Source of the DNA: Hemerocallis citrina
Lineage: Eukaryota; Streptophyta; Magnoliopsida; Asparagales; Asphodelaceae
Reading direction: 5' to 3'
DNA length: 64,000 bases
Assembly (NCBI GenBank): GCA_017893485.1
Contig: CM030363.1
Coordinates: forward strand, 174,060,686 to 174,124,685
Shown here: piece after piece, positions 59,811-64,000 of the stretch
Layout: every line of letters starts with the position of its first letter
Position numbering within the stretch: the first letter of the stretch is position 1
Translations under genes and position numbers: made by a program
The notes under the pieces: generated by a model
What the model saw: the letters and a program-made list of their open reading frames with translations, nothing else
The model's database searches: none
Told to the model about the DNA's origin: nothing

Positions 59811-61380
59811 GCAGCCAACTCCAGATCATGAGTCGGATAATTCTTCTCATGCGGTCTTAGTTGCCTAGACCCATAAGCGATTACTTTTTCTTCTTGCATT
59901 AAGACACAACCAAGCCTACGATGTGAAGCATCGCGGTAAACATCATACTCAACACCTGCTCTAGGCAAAGCCAAAATGGGTGCAGTAATCAGCCTCTCTT
60001 TCAACTCCTGAAAGCTTGCCTCGCACTGTTCGGTCCACTTGAAGTTCACATTCTTCTTGGTCAGACCAGTGAGCGGCACGGCTATCTGAGCATAGCCCTG
60101 GATAAATCTCCTATAGTATCCCGTTAATCCAAGGAAACTTCTGATTTCCTTCACTGTAGTAGGCCTTGCCCAATCTCTCACTGCCTCTATCTTGTGAGGA
60201 TCAGTTGCCACTCCCTCCTTAGAAAAGATGTGACTTAGGAATGCCACTTCAGATTCTCAGAAATTGCACTTGGATAACTTGGTATACAACTCATGCTCCT
60301 GAAGCTTCCTCAAAATTGCTGCCAGATACTCCGTGTGCTCCTCCTCTGACTTGGAGTACACAAGAATTTCGTCGATAAACACCACGACGAAAGAATCAAT
60401 GAACGGCCTCAGAACTCTGTTCATCATGTCCATGAAGATTGCAGGCGCATTCGTCACCCCAACGGCATAACTAAGAATTCGTAATTCCCGTGTCGAGTTC
60501 TAAACGCAATGTTATGCACATCTTCAGTTTTCACTCGAACTTGATGATATCCTGATCGAAGATCTATTTTGGAGAAAATAGCTGCTCCTTGTAGACGATC
60601 GAACAAGTCATCAATTCGTGGAATCGGATACTTATTCTGAACAGTGACCTTATTCAGCTCTCGGTAATCGATGCACATTCTCATCGAACCATCCTTATTC
60701 TTTACCAAAAGCACCGGTGCTCCCCAAGGTGACGCACTCGGTTGAATAAAGCCTTTCTCCAACAGTTTCTCAATCTGCTGCTTGATCTCATCCTGCTCCA
60801 CGGGCGCCATCCTATACGGTGCCTTGCAAATAGGTGCACTCCCTGGCTGAATAGTAATGTTGAACTCTACATCACGATGCGGGGGTAACCCAGACAAATC
60901 TTCCAAGAACACAGTTGGATAATCCCGAACGACAGGAATCTGCTGCACCTTTACAGGAACATCCTTCTTGCAGATAGCTGACACCAGATCAGAACATCTC
61001 TTCTTCCCTTGGAATGTGACTTCAGGTCCACCTGGAGCCTTCTCTGTCGCTGTCTTGGTCTTGCACTCGATGTTCGCACTGTATACCGACATCCAATCAA
61101 TGCCAATGATAACATCGACTCCCAAGACATTCAGCTCGATTAGATCAATCTCGAAAATTCTATTCCCAATCACGATCTCGCAGTCAGCGTAGTACCGGTC
61201 AGTGGTTAGAGTCTCCCCTGACGGAGTAGCTACTGCTAAAACCTTGCTTGAAAATATCTTCGGTTCGACTCCCAGAACTCTAACAAATTTAGGTGATACA
61301 AAAGTGTGAGAGGACCCAGTATCGAACAAAACAACAGCTTTATTTCCATTCAAATAAAGTTCTCCTGTTACATAACATAC
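59811..61380 (-). pseudogene. Element E pol, upstream part (protease, RT, start of RNase H)
   Basis: Protease [13 protein letters not shown] (Asp codon 61321-61323) is intact. RT runs in an open frame to 60454 ([36 protein letters not shown]), then shifts frame at MPLG. The polymerase box reads FIDE (codon 60368-60370), Glu replacing the second Asp. After a stop near 60255, connection and RNase H continue ([39 protein letters not shown]) until the GCAGC site, where element D interrupts. Apart from one frameshift, one stop and the Glu change, this part is well kept. Confidence 0.9.
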
Positions 61381-61434
61381 ACTTGTTACATAACAATGTA
61401 CTAATTAACGGGAAAAGAGATAACAGAAAACACT

Positions 61435-62442
61435 CTAAACAACCTCCCTCGTACCAGTGATGACGTGATCCACCTCATCAGTCTCAGCTTCAGTCAAGGC
61501 AAATACTCGTCCCTGCCAGTACGGCTTCTTTCCGGTCTGCTGTGTTGGTCCATTACGGACGAAATCGTGCAGTTTGGGGCAATGAGACTTGTAGTGGCTT
61601 GTCTCTTCACATTTGAAACAAGTTACCAGAGGTCTCACCCAAGTATTCCCCGGTCTTCCTGCCACTTGAATAGCGTTCACACCCGTAGGCTTGAACCTTT
61701 GAGCTGGTGGCTATCCCCTGACATTGCCAGCAACTGCGGGCCTCTTCCCTGCAATCCAGTTGTTCCTCTGATTCTGAACAGCGTGGAACTGCTCCATGTA
61801 TACCTCCGTGGCTGCCGCTCGTTTGACTAGCTTATCAAACCTCCTGATACCGAGGGGTATCATCCTGGATCTCAGACTCGGCCTCAACCCATGCTCAAAC
61901 TTTCAAGCCTTCTTCGCCTCGTCCATCACCAGTTCGGGTGCATATATTGAGAGCTGAGTGAACCTTGTCTCATACTCCCTGACTGACATGCCGCCCTACT
62001 GCAGCGCCAGAAACTCCATGGCCTTCTTCTCCTGGAGGTCTGAGGAAAAATAACGACTGAAAAATTCCTCCAAGAATTCCTCCCAGCCAAGAATCAAGTC
62101 TCCCATCGTCCGCTTCATCGACTGCCACCATATAGCCACATCCTTCTCGAATTGCAGTGTCGCCAACTTCACCTTGCTGCCCTCTGGAGTCTCCAAGACT
62201 TCGAAGATAGTCTCTACCTGTTGGATCCAATTTTCAGCCGTGTCAGGGTCTGACTTCACCTCAAACACCGGTGGTTTCATTCGTTTAAATGATTCAACGA
62301 GTTTGATTGCTTCGGGTACTGGATTCGCAGGCACCCGTTCCTGATTCTGATTCATGGCAACGACATTGAGTGTTTGATAGACCCTCGCTAGCTTTGTTTC
62401 CAAGTCCAGACCTTCACCATTTCGAGCTCGTCTTCCAGCCAT
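61435..62442 (-). pseudogene. Gypsy gag remnant of element E
   Basis: Starts at ATG 62442 (MAGRRARNGEG). The gag region (PPVFEVKSDPDTAENWIQQ, VAIWWQSMKR, FFSRYFSSDLQEKKAMEFL) is open to 61996, where a stop interrupts it; relatives continue here with VxEYExRFTQLS, still readable after the stop. A CCHC knuckle, CFKCEETSHYKSHC (61579-61620), keeps all four ligands. Two or three stops in all. It packages the element RNA in the family. Confidence 0.85.
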
Positions 62443-62583
62443 ATTTTGATGCAAAAGACTATTAAATTCAAAGTATAAACATGGATTTTAAATCAAGTTT
62501 TCATTTCATTAAATTTCTAACTTTATACATTCGAATTTAAAACATTTCTGACATTAAATGAAAGAAGTAGAAGATACAACAGT

Positions 62584-62991
62584 CTAACTCTTACGGTTCC
62601 TCTTGGCTTCACGAAGCTCTCCCCGGAGTTCCTCCACTTCCTCCTTCAGTACATCGGTCATGTTTTTTCTTTTCTCGAGTTTCCAAACACGATGACTGAG
62701 AACTGCAATATCATCCTTGCGCTTTGCCAACTGAGTCTCCAGTAGTCTGACTCTCTCCCGTAGAGTCTTTACCTGCCTCTGAAGAGACACAATGAGATTA
62801 CCCGGAACTGGTTCTTCCTCGTCAGAAGAATCATCAGATGAATCCGGAGGGGGAGTGATCTCTCGGGACTCAGGCCATTCCTCTTCCACTTCTTCGGGAT
62901 CTTCCTCATCTGAATTAGCTTGCCCGGGGTAGTAATCTTCCTCAATGATGTGCCAATTGTCATCTCTAGCTGGGTCGAAGTGGTCTGCCAT
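62584..62991 (-). CDS. Extra ORF upstream of gag in element E (acidic, coiled coil)
   Basis: 135 codons without a stop, between the primer site and gag. Start taken at 62991 (MADHFDPARDD); an ATG eight codons upstream is possible. The N-terminal half is very acidic (NSDEEDPEEVEEEWPES, then DSSDDSSDEEEP). The C-terminal half has heptad-like Leu/Val spacing (LQRQVKTLRERVRLLETQL, LKEEVEELRGELREA), predicting a coiled coil, and ends in basic RNRKS. I do not recognise the family. It resembles no gag domain and could be an accessory protein of this element family, an N-terminal gag extension that became separate, or a captured fragment. It is intact while gag and pol around it carry stops. Confidence 0.55.
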   Translation of the reverse strand: MADHFDPARDDNWHIIEEDYYPGQANSDEEDPEEVEEEWPESREITPPPDSSDDSSDEEEPVPGNLIVSLQRQVKTLRERVRLLETQLAKRKDDIAVLSHRVWKLEKRKNMTDVLKEEVEELRGELREAKRNRKS

Positions 62992-63129
62992 CTTAAGATA
63001 GAGAAGAAGAAGCATAAATCATATAGCAACACAAATTTAAGTGACATACATTTAAATCTCTAGACTCAACACACACTCTAATGTCCACTTCTACGGTGTC
63101 GTTCCTTATAAATTAGTACTACTTGGAAG

Positions 63130-63145
63130 CATGGCGCTGATACCA
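63130..63145 (-). other. Primer-binding site of element E
   Basis: Minus strand TGGTATCAGCGCCATG, three bases from the 5' LTR. It matches initiator tRNA-Met sites for nine bases, then differs (GCGCC for GAGCC), so a different Met-type tRNA or mutation is possible. Confidence 0.7.
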
Positions 63146-63148
63146 CTC

Positions 63149-64000
63149 TGTAACACCCCGAATTCCAAAATACAACAGAATTCGAAGTTCCACAGAATCT
63201 TTACACTTTTTTCATACAAATTTACAAGGAAATAAAAACATTTCTTACATCAGAGTTATATTATACCTTTACATCATTATAGCAGAAGCAATTTTACAGT
63301 AAGTTACATGAAACAATATTTAAATCAATCTTTGAGCAGTATGTATACTTCAATTTGTCAAGCGTCCTTACCTAGCATGTAAAACTGTGGGCGCGTCAGT
63401 TCATTCAACTGACGAAATATTATACACGGTCATCCTCTCTATGCCGGAAACAGTATAATGATTCTTAATACTTAGCAAACCACAAACTTGTTCACAAACA
63501 AAGCTAAAGGGACTATCCTACTGATGTCGTGTTGTGAATGTGCACTTAGTCCTTAATGCAATAATTTCCATTATATGAGAATAATGCGCACTTATTCAGA
63601 GTCTACGCAGCCTATACTACATAGGTCCGATGGCAAGCCTTTAACCGTTCTTCATCTTGTAGGGTTCAATCCCTCGTCATGACTTAATCTACTACTGTAA
63701 CTACGGTAAGTATCCTAGATGTTTTATGACCAACGAACTCATGTCTAGATGCCTTGGAGGGAATCCCAATGCACTGACACATGACTCATCATGCAGGCAT
63801 CCTGTGGTAATTCAGCTCCTACCATAGACATGACACCACCCACAGTCGTCAAACACCCCATGAACGTCGCCACCGGGACGGTACTCTGGAGCAGTATCCA
63901 CCTCCTATCATGACGCATCATGGGATATCATGTGAATACTCTCATGCCGCTAATCCAATGGCCCTCATACTCAATGTTTTTCTCTTACTTTCTTCACATC
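63149..64000 (-). mobile_element. 5' LTR of element E, cut by window end
   Basis: Plus-strand start TGTAACACCCCGAATTCC; 852 bp visible, matching 45630 onward and S2 from 35588 onward. The part with the tRNA-like modules lies outside the window. Confidence 0.9.

Larger units (their letters stand above)
45630..64000 (-). mobile_element. Gypsy element E, 5' part beyond window
   Basis: 3' LTR at 45630-48952, purine tract, pol remnants on the minus strand, gag, an extra ORF, primer site, and a 5' LTR starting at 63149 and running off the edge. Element D is inserted at 50797-59810. The left target flank is CACTC (45625-45629); the right one is not visible. Chromovirus-type RT and a divergent C-terminal chromodomain (VEEATWESEE) place it near Tekay/Del. 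Confidence 0.9.

Overview
The window is repeat-dense nuclear DNA from a flowering plant. It holds plant-type Ty3/gypsy chromoviruses with 3-4 kb LTRs, Ty1/copia elements, a PIF/Harbinger DNA transposon with a spliced transposase, and Helitron-like ends. The AT-rich composition would suit a dicot, but the sequence does not name a species. I found no intact host gene, tRNA, rRNA or CRISPR. Almost everything that can be annotated is mobile-element sequence, mostly decayed.

Layout. 1-3.8 kb: 3' part of a Galadriel/Reina-like chromovirus (element A, +) with one unbroken reading frame for protease, reverse transcriptase (RT), RNase H, integrase and chromodomain, then a short 3' LTR. 3.8-6.9 kb: non-coding, with a cluster of short palindromes at 5.13-5.57 kb. 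6.95-9.73 kb: an internally deleted copia element (C, +) whose 3' LTR is cut short by an inverted LTR piece. 10.6-10.8 kb: three tandem Helitron-type hairpins. 10.895-22.025 kb: complete Tekay-like gypsy element on the minus strand (B) with LTRs of about 3.1 kb and decayed gag-pol. 22.235-29.68 kb: PIF/Harbinger element with a Myb/SANT-like ORF, a transposase pseudogene with one intron, and 4 kb of tandem and inverted repeats.

30.5-64 kb is a nest. A very old copia element (F) has been hit by three gypsy LTRs that are now solo, each with a target-site duplication: 31465-34887 (GTATA), 35588-38934 (TTGTC) and 41302-45271 (CTAAG/CCAAG). It was also hit by a full gypsy element (E, minus strand, from 45630 past the window end). 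E is itself interrupted inside its RNase H region by gypsy element D (50797-59810, perfect TSD GCAGC). D lacks gag and has lost 1.43 kb, including the TATA box, from its 5' LTR.

The elements supply LTR promoters, tRNA primer sites, gag and pol, but only A still reads through without stops, and its gag lies outside the window. The least ordinary observations are paired tRNA-like A/B boxes inside the LTRs of the E family, an intact acidic/coiled-coil ORF upstream of gag in E, the palindrome cluster near 5.3 kb, a large inverted repeat inside the Harbinger region, and catalytic-residue changes in several polymerases and in the transposase.
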